Source of the DNA: an uncultured Burkholderiales bacterium
GTDB lineage: Bacteria > Pseudomonadota > Gammaproteobacteria > Burkholderiales > Burkholderiaceae_C
Assembly: GCA_903830725.1 (NCBI GenBank)
Contig: CAIKVH010000107.1
Span: 1 to 64,000 of the forward strand
Length of the DNA: 64,000 nucleotides
Direction: 5' to 3'
In this document: positions 37,417-47,209 of the stretch, piece by piece
Position numbering within the stretch: position 1 is the stretch's first letter
Layout: the number at the start of each line of letters is the position of its first letter
Notes under the pieces: generated by a model
Database searches by the model: none
The model's input: only the letters and a program-made list of their open reading frames with translations
What the model was told of the DNA's origin: nothing
Made by a program: the position numbers and the translations under genes

Positions 37417-40400
37417 GGCTTTGATTTTGTATCGATCTTTGTAACCTTAGGATCACTCCAGGTACCCTCCACAAGGAAGTCCTTAGTAGTGGCTTGCGCA
37501 ATAGGTTTCTTTAAGAAGTACTGAGCTAAAAAGGTTGAGATTCCAACCACCGGATTAATTGCTGCAACAACAAGAGACGCAGTTCCTGCATCAATTTCAG
37601 GAATAACAATTACTTTTAAGTTTTGAGTCTCATTACTTATATCTGCCCTTCCCTCCATGAATATAGCAGCGTTAACGCCTTTCATTTGAAGATTGTTTGT
37701 TTTAGCGATGCCGGCCTCAACGCTCACATCGCCACGAAAGAAGTCGAAAGAAAATCCATCGCTAAAAATATCTTTGAAATCCAACAACAATCTTCGCGGT
37801 AGCGCCTGAAGGTTGAGCACGCCTAAGAGGCGCCCGGCACCTGGCTCGGTTCTTAAAAAAGATCCTTTTTCGATGTTCACATTAAAGTGCCCCCCCATAC
37901 TTGGATAATCCATCTGTAAAGGGGAGCCTAACCATGTTATTTGCCCACTAAGCTTTCCTTTCCCCCCGGACACTGCTCCTTTTGTGCCCAGCCTATCTAG
38001 CAGGAGTCCTGCATTTTCGATATCTAAATAAAAATCAAGCGTGGTTTTCTTGATGCTCTGATTTTTAGCGCCCTCTTTTAAAAACGCCCAAATTCCAGAG
38101 GCTTGAAATTTGCCCTCGGGCACAGTTAAATTTAATTTATTTATTCTCCAAACTCGCCCAACGTCTGCTTGAGATTGATTGAAAGCTTCAATTTCGGCCC
38201 GACCTAATTTTTTATTCTTTATTTCAAGATCATCAACAATAATATCCAAAGCAGGCAAGACGGTATCTTTATTATTTAACAAAGACTCAACAGTATCAAT
38301 TGCAGTTGGCGGTATAACAAGGAGTCCCATTCGAGCGAAAATTCGGGGCGTTGCATTTGCACTGCCAAGCCTGTAATCCACAACCCCTTTTGCCTCAGTG
38401 GAGTTGATATTTAAATGCCATTGGCCACTGGGTTGGATATCTTGAAATATCGCATCTAAGGACACTTGGTGAATTGAACGATTCAAATATATTAATTCAC
38501 TCGTTTTAATTTTGAGTCCGATTGGTGATGAAGGAGCCGCGCTTGAAGCGGTGACTTTTAGTGATTCGCGTTTTATCGCCTTTGAGCTATCAGTCCCCGT
38601 CGTTACTGTTGATAAAACCTTATCCCATGCATCTGCGTCTAGCCTAGGTAAATCAACGCTCAAAAGATATCCAGGATCTAAAGTGCCTGGGACAGATAAA
38701 CCACCCGAGGCGCTGATTCCAATCCAAGCTTTGCTTATGCCCTGAGCGCCTCCACCCGCGGCGCTTAAATCGCTAACAATAGTAGCCAAGACAACTTGAC
38801 CCAATGTAATATTTGTTTTTAAAAAGCGCGGGGGCAAGGCTACGGGCAAGCTTGCGCTCTTTTTAATTATCAAAGGGGCTTCCAGGACACTCAGGCTTAC
38901 CCTTAGAGGCATAGCAGTGTCTGCATTTTTTCCAAAAGGCGTAGGCAACTGACTCGAGAGTCCTTGTAATGTACTTTTAAGCTCAAAGTCTAATTGCCCT
39001 TTATTAACAGTTAGAGTCCCCAAATAGTTAGCTTGCCCATTTAAATATTGACCTAACTTGGAGATGTAGGGGCTTTCCTTGCTTTGCCTTAATCCCTCCG
39101 CGCTAATGGTACTTTGAATTTTGATTATCGAGGGTTCGGATGTTTTAGATGAATCCAATTTATCGTTGGCAAATATTAGCCCTCCGTCAACTTTTGCTTC
39201 CGTTCCCAGAATTTTTGCTTTTACGCCGGATAAAGAGAAACCCGATTCATTAAAGTTCAAACTACCCCGCAGACGGTTCAACGCTGGAAAGCCAGGAATT
39301 AAACTTAGATCATCGTTAGCAAAGGAAATGGCTCCGCTCACTTTGGTTTGGGACAGCTCATTTATAGGTACTTTCAAATTTAAAAGATAATCCGAACTTC
39401 CCCCAGAAATAGATTCGGCTTTAGAAAGTGTATTATCTAAAAGATCACCAACGGCGCTATTTTTTATGACTCTAATTAGTTCATTCAAGGGTCCTTTGCC
39501 CTTTGCTTTAACTATTACAGTTGGTTTAAACAAATCTGGAACCTCGGCGGAAATTTCTGTCCATTCAAGGCTCGGTGCATAAGTTGTATTTAATTGAGTT
39601 GTGGCTTTCTTAATGAACAAACTCTTTCTATCAATAACCAGTTCTGCATTTAGGTGATTTAGTTCAGGCCAAATTTTGTTGGCGGTAACTGATTTTGAAT
39701 CAACTCCTTCGGACGGCGCGTATTGATAAGTTAAGTTTTCAGTTTTTGCAAAGATATGAAATTCGCCATCGGCAGGATCAGTAAAGGGGAATTTATTAAC
39801 AGGACCCTTGATTTTGATAGAGCCGTTTTTAATTGATCCCTGGGTTATTGCTTTTTGCAAATACCTACGAACTCTGACATCAATAATCTTGGGTAGATAA
39901 CGATGCACTTGCTTGGCTAAGCCCTGTTGAACATTAATATTCAAGTCAACAATAGAGCTATTAACAGGAGTAGGGGATTGACCTCTACGGGGCAAAGACC
40001 AGTTTAATTCAAAGTCCCCCTTGGCGTCTTCATTTACTATGTTCGTTTTATTGATTTTTAAATTAATCAATTTATCATCTATTGTCCAGCGTATATCTGC
40101 ATTGGCATGCGCCAAAGGAACTACAGGTTCTTCCAACCAGTTTGAAAGCGTGATCGCTCCATTATCTATATTCACAATGGCACTTCCACCACTATTATTA
40201 AAATCAAACTGAATGCCTGCGTTTTGAAGACCGGGGAGCCCTTTTAAAAAGTTTTCATCTGAATTTTGCAGTCGATTAAATACGAAATTAGACAACATTC
40301 CTTGCAAGTTAAAAGCTCCGAACTTTTGACCATCAAAGGCCCATATCATTTTAAAATTTTGTAAATCACCTGAGAGTTCAATATTTTTTAAATTTTTTAC

Positions 40401-41636
40401 ATGCTCGGAATCAATAGCTAAGCTGTTTAATTGATTCAATAATGGCTTTATCGAAATCCTATCAATTTCCACAACGCCATTGCCAGGGGATTCCATGGGA
40501 ACAAATATGCCACGCGTCGTGCTGTTCAAAGGAGCGTCGACGGTACCGGGGGCATACTGAGTCCAAGCGAATGTCGCTCGTCCCAAAGACCAGTGGTTAC
40601 CATCCTCCGTTACGAATTTCAAGTCTTGGGTTTTGAACTCATTTTTGAGCTCTTTTAAGATTACTTGAAACCTACCGCTCAACTCCTTCAATTGAATTTT
40701 TTGAACCGCGGTAGGTTGCTTAGTCCAAAAGGCGAACAAACTTGGAAAGTTAAGATCTGTCGTAACTTGATCGATATTCCCGCGGTGTAGATCAAGCCAA
40801 ACACGAAGCGATCCCGCGCCCTCTTTCACACCCCATGATTGATGTAGCGGCAAATATTCACTAGCCAATGCCAGATCAATTCTAGGCAAATTAAGTAAGC
40901 TCGTGCCACTCCACTCAGAGAAATTGCTAGCGTGCTTTGAAAATAAAGACTCTTTGAAATTCGCCTGAAGACTAAAACGCTCCCCCAATTCTTTAGGCGG
41001 AGTTGCCTCTAATCTCAGGCTATGCGATTTCAATCCGTTAAGAAAATTGACATTTAAATCACTTAACTCCAACGCACCTTTTGATATCGCTTCATCAGAC
41101 CAGATTGCAGTAGCGTGATTTACTTTTATATTTGGCTGTGAAAAAAACCAGTCGAGCCCATGAGCGCTACCTGTTGAAAAATCCTTTAGCCCAGCTACGC
41201 GGAGTTGACCCGTCGAACTTTTAGTAATTGACACCCAAGGATCATCAATCACTATTTGATCGAACGATAAACTAAGGATAGACCGAAAAGACAGGGCAAA
41301 CTTAATTCCAGGCAAGGATAATTTTTCAACCTCACCCCGATCGTTGGGGGATTCAATGTTTACGCCAGAAAATTCAAAAGAGGGAATTAATTGCCCTTTA
41401 TCGACTTTGATTTGATCAATCCGAACCTCACTCCCCAAATATTCCGAGCTTACCTGTTCTAGATTACTCTTCCAATCTGATACCCTAGGGACAACGAAAA
41501 GATTTAAAAATGCAATGGATGAGCCTACCAATGCACTCACTAACGCAGTGGCGATCAGGATTGCTTTTACCAGCCTCTTAGACCAAACCAATCGCACTGC
41601 TGGATCAGAAATAAATGTCGGTAACTTTTTAAACAC
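37413..41636 (-). CDS. yhdP: YhdP family AsmA-like envelope protein
   Basis: YhdP-family proteins are very large, inner-membrane-anchored periplasmic bridge proteins proposed to carry phospholipids to the outer membrane. An N-terminal membrane helix (about residues 22-50) is followed by about 1300 residues of short alternating strands. The AsmA-type C-terminal region lies near 1250-1390, with GRLLGVLNLQALPRRLLLDF (about 1275-1294) and a predicted amphipathic end. Length 1407 is typical. The start is GTG at 41636. It is divergent from glnE, 95 bases apart, and coupled to the nitrilase gene downstream. Confidence 0.93.
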   Translation of the reverse strand: MFKKLPTFISDPAVRLVWSKRLVKAILIATALVSALVGSSIAFLNLFVVPRVSDWKSNLEQVSSEYLGSEVRIDQIKVDKGQLIPSFEFSGVNIESPNDRGEVEKLSLPGIKFALSFRSILSLSFDQIVIDDPWVSITKSSTGQLRVAGLKDFSTGSAHGLDWFFSQPNIKVNHATAIWSDEAISKGALELSDLNVNFLNGLKSHSLRLEATPPKELGERFSLQANFKESLFSKHASNFSEWSGTSLLNLPRIDLALASEYLPLHQSWGVKEGAGSLRVWLDLHRGNIDQVTTDLNFPSLFAFWTKQPTAVQKIQLKELSGRFQVILKELKNEFKTQDLKFVTEDGNHWSLGRATFAWTQYAPGTVDAPLNSTTRGIFVPMESPGNGVVEIDRISIKPLLNQLNSLAIDSEHVKNLKNIELSGDLQNFKMIWAFDGQKFGAFNLQGMLSNFVFNRLQNSDENFLKGLPGLQNAGIQFDFNNSGGSAIVNIDNGAITLSNWLEEPVVPLAHANADIRWTIDDKLINLKINKTNIVNEDAKGDFELNWSLPRRGQSPTPVNSSIVDLNINVQQGLAKQVHRYLPKIIDVRVRRYLQKAITQGSIKNGSIKIKGPVNKFPFTDPADGEFHIFAKTENLTYQYAPSEGVDSKSVTANKIWPELNHLNAELVIDRKSLFIKKATTQLNTTYAPSLEWTEISAEVPDLFKPTVIVKAKGKGPLNELIRVIKNSAVGDLLDNTLSKAESISGGSSDYLLNLKVPINELSQTKVSGAISFANDDLSLIPGFPALNRLRGSLNFNESGFSLSGVKAKILGTEAKVDGGLIFANDKLDSSKTSEPSIIKIQSTISAEGLRQSKESPYISKLGQYLNGQANYLGTLTVNKGQLDFELKSTLQGLSSQLPTPFGKNADTAMPLRVSLSVLEAPLIIKKSASLPVALPPRFLKTNITLGQVVLATIVSDLSAAGGGAQGISKAWIGISASGGLSVPGTLDPGYLLSVDLPRLDADAWDKVLSTVTTGTDSSKAIKRESLKVTASSAAPSSPIGLKIKTSELIYLNRSIHQVSLDAIFQDIQPSGQWHLNINSTEAKGVVDYRLGSANATPRIFARMGLLVIPPTAIDTVESLLNNKDTVLPALDIIVDDLEIKNKKLGRAEIEAFNQSQADVGRVWRINKLNLTVPEGKFQASGIWAFLKEGAKNQSIKKTTLDFYLDIENAGLLLDRLGTKGAVSGGKGKLSGQITWLGSPLQMDYPSMGGHFNVNIEKGSFLRTEPGAGRLLGVLNLQALPRRLLLDFKDIFSDGFSFDFFRGDVSVEAGIAKTNNLQMKGVNAAIFMEGRADISNETQNLKVIVIPEIDAGTASLVVAAINPVVGISTFLAQYFLKKPIAQATTKDFLVEGTWSDPKVTKIDTKSKP

Positions 41637-41731
41637 GGATATTAGTTGGTTGTAATCAAGATTTTTACTTCTGAGATATAAGAAACTGTGCTTTAAAAGG
41701 CCCTTCTAGAATTCATTCCCACAGATCACGC

Positions 41732-44503
41732 ATGTACAAACAACAGAATCATGAGTCTCAAATCCAAACAACTGGAGTTGATTACTCAAGGTTTGTTAGG
41801 CGAGTTCGTTCTCGCTACTCCACATTATCGGACAATCTAGAGCCAGGCCTATTAACTAAGGAGATTTTAAATCGAGCCTTTGACCGTTTAATTAAGGTAT
41901 TTACAACCCCTGAAGACGCTTTAAGAGTTCTTCGCCAATTGGTATTAGAAAGAATTGCAACCCTAGATTGTGAATTCGGGTGTAGCCTTGCGCAGATTAC
42001 TGAGATGATGACTATTCTTGCTGAATGGGCACTGTCCAAGGCATACGATCTCGCTTTTAATGATTTATCTCTTAGATTTGGCATTCCCCACACTATTGCA
42101 GGATCCCCGGCTACTTTTTGGATCATCGGGATGGGAAAACTTGGAGCTGCGGAGCTGAATGTTTCTAGCGACATTGATCTGGTTTATATATACGACCAAG
42201 AAGGCGAAACCCAGAGGACCCCTAGCCAAAGTGGCCTGGGTTCATGGGCACCTATAAGTAATCAAGATTTTTATTCAAAACTTGTTCATCAAATCCAACG
42301 GCTTTTGGACACCTCCACAGAGCACGGAAGGGTTTTTCGCATCGATTTAGCCCTGAGACCCAACGGCATGTCAGGCCCAAGCGTTATCTGCCTAGACGCT
42401 CTAGAGGAATATTTCCAAGTTCAGGGCCGTGAATGGGAACGCTTCGCGTGGCTAAAAAGTCGCCTAGTTGCACCAACAACCCTTGCTTATCTACCACTGG
42501 AACTCTCCAAAATTGTGACCCCTTTTGTTTATCGGAAATACCTTGACTACCAAGTCTTCGACTCTCTTCGCAACCTACACCAACAGATTAGGGCTCAAGC
42601 GATCAAGTTTGCAATGGGTCGTCCCGAGAGAATAAACGACATAAAAGTAGGTAGAGGCGGTATTCGTGAAATTGAATTTATTATTCAACTTCTGCAAATT
42701 GTTCGAGGTGGTCAATTTCCAGAACTCAGAGTGCGACCCACGCTTAAAGCCCTACCTTTATTGGTGCAAACCGGTCAAATGAGTCAAACCAGCGCCACGC
42801 ATCTTCAAAATGCCTATGAGTTTTTAAGAAGACTTGAACACCGAATTCAGTATCTCGACGATCAACAAACACACTTACTCCCAACAATTGCTGAGGACTT
42901 AGCCTGGATCTCTCAATCCATGGGATTTGCTACAAGTCAAGGATTGCAAGATACCCTAGACATGCATAAATCTAATGTTAGCTCTGAGTTCTCTGCGCTT
43001 TTAGGAGGGTCAGAATACGAATCGCGGGGTAGCAGCCGGGCTGTTACACCAAGCGAACAACGCCCCCACACTTATCAATCCTTGTTTGAACTCATTGATT
43101 TTAATGATTTATCTCTTAATGAAAACTCTGCCCTTTGGACTCGTATTCAAGGGCTTTTAAATCACCCTCGAGCGCAACAACTAAAGGATTCATCCCAAGC
43201 AAAATTAATAGCCTTGATAAAGCAAACTGCCCTTTGGGTTTGCGAAGATGCAACAAAAGAAGTTGGCGCTTTGAGGTGGTGCGATTGGATGGAGTCGTTG
43301 CTGCGAAGAGAAAACTATCTCTCCCTTTTAATTGAACGTCCCATAATTCATAATAACTTGATCTATATGCTGGGCGCCTCACGCTGGGCAACAAACTATT
43401 TAATTCAACACCCTGGTGTCATAGACGATCTCGCAGACTCGCAAATTCTGCTCCAACGCTTTAGTTCAGTTAAATTTGAATCTACTTTACTAAAGCGCAT
43501 CGAGGCTCTAGAGACCTCGGAGCAAAGCGATGATGAAGCAGTACTTAATGCTTTACGCAGAGCCCATCAATCGGAATTTTTCCTGTGTCTTGCGCGAGAT
43601 TTATTTGAGAAACTTGACATACAAGAGGTTGCGGACGATTTAAGTAGCCTAGCCGATTCGGTGATCTCCATTACCGCACAGGTGGTTTGGAGCCGAATCA
43701 AAAACAACCCCATCACAGCTCCTTCGTTCGGCATTGTTGGGTACGGTAAGTTGGGGGGCAAGGAACTTGGATACGGAAGCGATTTGGATATCGTATTTAT
43801 ATATGATGACTCACATCCCAATGCGGCTGAGATCTACTCCTTATTTGCGCGCAAAATTATTCACTGGCTATCTGTCAAAACAATTGCAGGCGATTTATAT
43901 GAAATAGATACCGCACTTAGACCAAACGGAAATTCTGGTCTTTTGGTAACTCAGCTTGAATCTTTTGAAAACTACCAACTCCAAAGAGGAGCAAATGTAG
44001 CATGGCTTTGGGAGCACCAAGCCATGACCCGCGCACGGGTGGTGCTTGGCAATAGCGACTTCAAAAATAGGTTTAATCAAATTCGAAACAAAGTGCTCAC
44101 CACTCATAGGGATCGAATACCGTTAGCAAAAGAGATTGTGAATATGAGAAACAAACTTCTTCGGGCACATGGCGTGAAGCCAGATCAATTTGATTTGAAA
44201 TATAGTCCCGGGGGAATGATTGATGTTGAATTTGCAGTTCAATTTTTGATTTTAGCTTTCAGCTTCAAACATCATGATTTAACTAAAAACTTAGGAAATA
44301 TAGGTCTACTCTCCTGCGCTGAAAGACTGGGTTTGATCAGCAAAGAGTTGGCAGATTCTGGTATAAATGCATATAAACGGTATCGCACAGCGCAGCATAT
44401 TGCTAGATTAGATGGGCGCAATCTAAAATTTGATAAAAAATTGTTCCAAAAAGAGCAATCTGACGTATTGTCATTATGGAATTTCTTATTTTCAGACCCC
44501 TAA
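41732..44503 (+). CDS. glnE: Bifunctional glutamine-synthetase adenylyltransferase/deadenylyltransferase
   Basis: GlnE adds or removes AMP on glutamine synthetase according to nitrogen status and PII signalling. It has two nucleotidyltransferase domains. The first (deadenylylase) has GMGKLGAAELNVSSDIDLVY (about 131-150) and the second (adenylylase) has GYGKLGGKELGYGSDLDIVF (about 671-690). Each is followed by a helical domain, and the Arg-rich LRPNGMSG / LRPNGNSG motifs are present. The 923-residue length is normal. It ends 38 bases from the convergent heptose adenylyltransferase gene, without a visible terminator. Confidence 0.97.
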   Translation: MYKQQNHESQIQTTGVDYSRFVRRVRSRYSTLSDNLEPGLLTKEILNRAFDRLIKVFTTPEDALRVLRQLVLERIATLDCEFGCSLAQITEMMTILAEWALSKAYDLAFNDLSLRFGIPHTIAGSPATFWIIGMGKLGAAELNVSSDIDLVYIYDQEGETQRTPSQSGLGSWAPISNQDFYSKLVHQIQRLLDTSTEHGRVFRIDLALRPNGMSGPSVICLDALEEYFQVQGREWERFAWLKSRLVAPTTLAYLPLELSKIVTPFVYRKYLDYQVFDSLRNLHQQIRAQAIKFAMGRPERINDIKVGRGGIREIEFIIQLLQIVRGGQFPELRVRPTLKALPLLVQTGQMSQTSATHLQNAYEFLRRLEHRIQYLDDQQTHLLPTIAEDLAWISQSMGFATSQGLQDTLDMHKSNVSSEFSALLGGSEYESRGSSRAVTPSEQRPHTYQSLFELIDFNDLSLNENSALWTRIQGLLNHPRAQQLKDSSQAKLIALIKQTALWVCEDATKEVGALRWCDWMESLLRRENYLSLLIERPIIHNNLIYMLGASRWATNYLIQHPGVIDDLADSQILLQRFSSVKFESTLLKRIEALETSEQSDDEAVLNALRRAHQSEFFLCLARDLFEKLDIQEVADDLSSLADSVISITAQVVWSRIKNNPITAPSFGIVGYGKLGGKELGYGSDLDIVFIYDDSHPNAAEIYSLFARKIIHWLSVKTIAGDLYEIDTALRPNGNSGLLVTQLESFENYQLQRGANVAWLWEHQAMTRARVVLGNSDFKNRFNQIRNKVLTTHRDRIPLAKEIVNMRNKLLRAHGVKPDQFDLKYSPGGMIDVEFAVQFLILAFSFKHHDLTKNLGNIGLLSCAERLGLISKELADSGINAYKRYRTAQHIARLDGRNLKFDKKLFQKEQSDVLSLWNFLFSDP

Positions 44504-44541
44504 CTAGTCAAATTACGATCTACTAACCAAGTATTGCGACT

Positions 44542-45033
44542 CTAAATCTTTCGAATCTTCTCTACCAACTGAGTTGTTGAATATCCTGTCACAAATGTTA
44601 GGGCTTTTGCAACTCCTCCGTACGAACGAACGAATTGTGCTTCTTTTAACTTATCCATATCGTAATCACCGCCTTTGACCAACACGTCAGGCCTTATTTT
44701 TTGGATTAATTCAAAAGGCGTATCTTCATCGAAATAAGTGACCAAACTTATGGATTCCAAGGCGGCCAAAACTGAGGCCCTATCCTCTTGCTTATTCAAG
44801 GGCCGATCAGGTCCTTTACCAAGACGTGCTGCTGATTGATCGCTATTTAGGCCAAGCACAAGGCTTGCGCCCTCCAGGCGAGCTTGTGCGAGGTAAGTTA
44901 CGTGACCTTTATGCAAGACGTCAAAAACTCCGTTTGTAAATACAACGGGGCCCAATGCTCTTAACCTCGATAGAGGCGCATTTAAGTCGCGCGGATCTAC
45001 AATTTTGCTTAAAAATGGCAACGAATGCACCAT
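44542..45033 (-). CDS. rfaE2: D-glycero-beta-D-manno-heptose 1-phosphate adenylyltransferase
   Basis: This single-domain protein corresponds to the C-terminal (nucleotidyltransferase) half of E. coli HldE and makes ADP-heptose for LPS core. The signature VFTNGVFDVLHKGHVTYLAQ (about 30-49) contains the HxGH-type motif. GLNSDQSAARLGKGPDRPLN (about 59-78) and DVLVKGGDYDMDKLKEAQFV follow. The ATG at 45033 is preferred over the upstream in-frame TTG at 45048. The kinase half must be encoded elsewhere, as in other Burkholderiales with split genes. Confidence 0.93.
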   Translation of the reverse strand: MVHSLPFLSKIVDPRDLNAPLSRLRALGPVVFTNGVFDVLHKGHVTYLAQARLEGASLVLGLNSDQSAARLGKGPDRPLNKQEDRASVLAALESISLVTYFDEDTPFELIQKIRPDVLVKGGDYDMDKLKEAQFVRSYGGVAKALTFVTGYSTTQLVEKIRKI

Positions 45034-45165
45034 GAGTCTGGTTTTCAAATGAGTTTCTCTTGGCTTTTAATATACTACGTTTTTGAATTCAAGCCATAAT
45101 TAAGTATCAAAGTATATAAATAGAGTGTCCTTTGTCTATGTCTATGACTTTGACTATCCCCATTT

Positions 45166-45843
45166 ATGCATAACACTTACATCTGTCAGAAAATATTTCC
45201 CAACCCCATAGCAAACCTTATGAACTCATTTATCCGATTTTTCTCAGCTTGCTTTGTTAAGAGAGCATTATTCTCTACCCTGTTGCTGATTCAAACATTT
45301 ACGATTTGCAGTTGGGCCAATACCTCAAGCACAGAATCCCCAGCGCCGACATCGACTTGTCCTGCAATTTTGCAGCACACGCCCCAGCGACTACAGGACG
45401 AAAAACCTATGCCCCTTTGCCAGTATGCTGGGCAAGTCATATTAATAGTTAACACGGCAAGCTATTGTGGTTTTACACCCCAATATAAGGGGCTGGAAGC
45501 CTTGTACGACCAATATAAGCCCAGGGGATTTGTTGTTTTAGGATTTCCTTCCAATGATTTTTCGCAGGAGCCAGACAAGAATAGCCAAATAGCAGATTTT
45601 TGCGAAAACACTTTTGGTGTTAAATTTCCTATGTTTACCAAAACATCCGTTAAAGGTACCTCCGCAACTCCACTATTCAAACAACTCACACAAAGAACAC
45701 AAACAGCTCCAAAATGGAATTTTTATAAATATTTAATCAGTCGAGATGGTCTAAGCATTAAAAGCTTTAACAGTCTCACCGCCCCAGATGACAAGGCATT
45801 CATCGCTGAGATTGAAAAGCAATTAGCAATCAAAGCCCCTTAG
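45166..45843 (+). CDS. Glutathione peroxidase family protein, probably exported
   Basis: The thioredoxin-fold peroxidase domain covers about residues 75-222, with the catalytic Cys in NTASYCGFTPQYKGLEALY and the Trp in WNFYKYLI. The usual Gln site (FPCNQF) reads FPSNDF, with Asp in place of Gln, a variant I recall from other betaproteobacterial members. The N-terminus carries a hydrophobic signal ending near SWA, so export is likely. Two starts are possible, ATG 45166 or ATG 45220 (residue 19). The second gives a cleaner signal peptide; neither has a good ribosome site. It lies 31 bases before the flavin oxidase gene, in the same direction. Confidence 0.87.
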   Translation: MHNTYICQKIFPNPIANLMNSFIRFFSACFVKRALFSTLLLIQTFTICSWANTSSTESPAPTSTCPAILQHTPQRLQDEKPMPLCQYAGQVILIVNTASYCGFTPQYKGLEALYDQYKPRGFVVLGFPSNDFSQEPDKNSQIADFCENTFGVKFPMFTKTSVKGTSATPLFKQLTQRTQTAPKWNFYKYLISRDGLSIKSFNSLTAPDDKAFIAEIEKQLAIKAP

Positions 45844-45874
45844 TTATTTTTTGACGCTACATTATTACAACACT

Positions 45875-47209
45875 ATGATCTACCGAGTTGCTATTGTTGG
45901 ATCCGGAATTTCTGGACTAAGCGCCGCCTACTATTTGAATAAACACCCTAATATAGAAGTTAGGTTATTTGAAGCCAATGATTACTTTGGTGGACATACG
46001 CATACCGTTGATGTAATGGGGGAGACGGCAAAGGGGATTCAGAGTTACCCCGTAGATACAGGATTTTTGGTTTTTAACGAACGAACTTACCCTAAATTAA
46101 TCGCCTTATTTAAAGAACTCAAAATTCCCACTGCGCATTCGGATATGTCTTTTTCTGTTCAGGCTCCTAAGCGAAATAATACGACCTTGGAGTGGAGTGG
46201 TTCGTCCTTGAATTCTGTATTTGCTCAGCGGGACAATCTTTTTAGAAAATCATTTCTATTCATGCTGAAAGACATTATTCGCTTTAACAAGCTAACCTCT
46301 CATTTAGCACAAGACTCCAACCCAATTGGACTTGAAATCCCGCTACAGGTTTTTTTATTGAAGCATAAATTTTGCTCAGAGTTTATTAATTGGTATTTGC
46401 TACCGATGCTTGGCTGTATCTGGAGTTGTCCGCCACATCAAATGCTCGAGTTTCCTCTCGCGACAATGATCCGTTTTTGCCACAACCACGGCCTTTTGCA
46501 AATTACCAACCGCCCCAAATGGTTCACCGTTGCTGGGGGAGCTAAGCAGTATGTGGCCGCCATTATTGAGCAACTCGATCATGCTTATTTGAATACCCCT
46601 GTTCTAAGCATTAGCCGCAGTCAGGGGGAAATAAGACTCACCACGCCCCGCGGGCAAGAGATTTTTGATAGAGTTATTATTTCGTCACACGCAGACCAAG
46701 CCCTGAAGATGCTTACCGCGCCGTCTGTGGACGAATCGCGTTTATTGAGCGCCTTCAAGTTTAAAGACAATGTGGCCGTTTTGCACAAGGATTCAAAGAT
46801 TCTCCCTTCTAAAAAAATAGCCTGGGCTGCGTGGAACTTTGAAAATTCACATTTATCGAATAACTCCTCCAATATGGAGGCTTCGGGTGAGTCAAATAAT
46901 GTATGCCTTCACTATTATTTAAATATGCTCCAACCCATACCCTTTACTGAACCTATAGTGGTTTCTTTGAATCCGATTCGCGAGATTGATCAGACCAAAA
47001 TCTCCGCCCAATTTAATTATTCTCATCCTATTTTTGACCTAAATACCATAAGAGCACAGCAAGAAATTCAAAGCATTCAAGGACACTTGAATACTTGGTA
47101 TGCTGGAGCTTGGCTTGGTTATGGATTTCACGAGGACGGACTTAAGGCTGGTGAGGCCGCTGCAAATGGGGTCTTAGATTCGCTGCAAGTCCGAGGGAAT
47201 TTGTTGTGA
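45875..47209 (+). CDS. FAD-dependent amine-oxidase-like protein (possible fatty-acid desaturase/oxidase)
   Basis: The N-terminal dinucleotide motif VAIVGSGISGLSAAYYLNK (about residues 5-23) and DTGFLVFNERTYPKL (about 65-79) place this in the flavin amine oxidase family that is typically paired with DUF1365 genes. The C-terminal FAD loop contains WYAGAWLGYGFHEDGLKAGE (about 410-430). I start at ATG 45875; the frame is open to an upstream TTG at 45851. The gene overlaps DUF1365 by 4 bases. The homologue in the Rhodobacter singlet-oxygen regulon is implicated in unsaturated/furan fatty acid chemistry, which I transfer here only as a hypothesis. Confidence 0.85.
   Translation: MIYRVAIVGSGISGLSAAYYLNKHPNIEVRLFEANDYFGGHTHTVDVMGETAKGIQSYPVDTGFLVFNERTYPKLIALFKELKIPTAHSDMSFSVQAPKRNNTTLEWSGSSLNSVFAQRDNLFRKSFLFMLKDIIRFNKLTSHLAQDSNPIGLEIPLQVFLLKHKFCSEFINWYLLPMLGCIWSCPPHQMLEFPLATMIRFCHNHGLLQITNRPKWFTVAGGAKQYVAAIIEQLDHAYLNTPVLSISRSQGEIRLTTPRGQEIFDRVIISSHADQALKMLTAPSVDESRLLSAFKFKDNVAVLHKDSKILPSKKIAWAAWNFENSHLSNNSSNMEASGESNNVCLHYYLNMLQPIPFTEPIVVSLNPIREIDQTKISAQFNYSHPIFDLNTIRAQQEIQSIQGHLNTWYAGAWLGYGFHEDGLKAGEAAANGVLDSLQVRGNLL

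Noticed and set aside
45121-45165. Short direct repeats (GTCTAT, GACTTTGACTAT) before the glutathione peroxidase gene as a regulator site
   Set aside because: The units are short, irregular and AT-rich; they do not match a known promoter or operator pattern.
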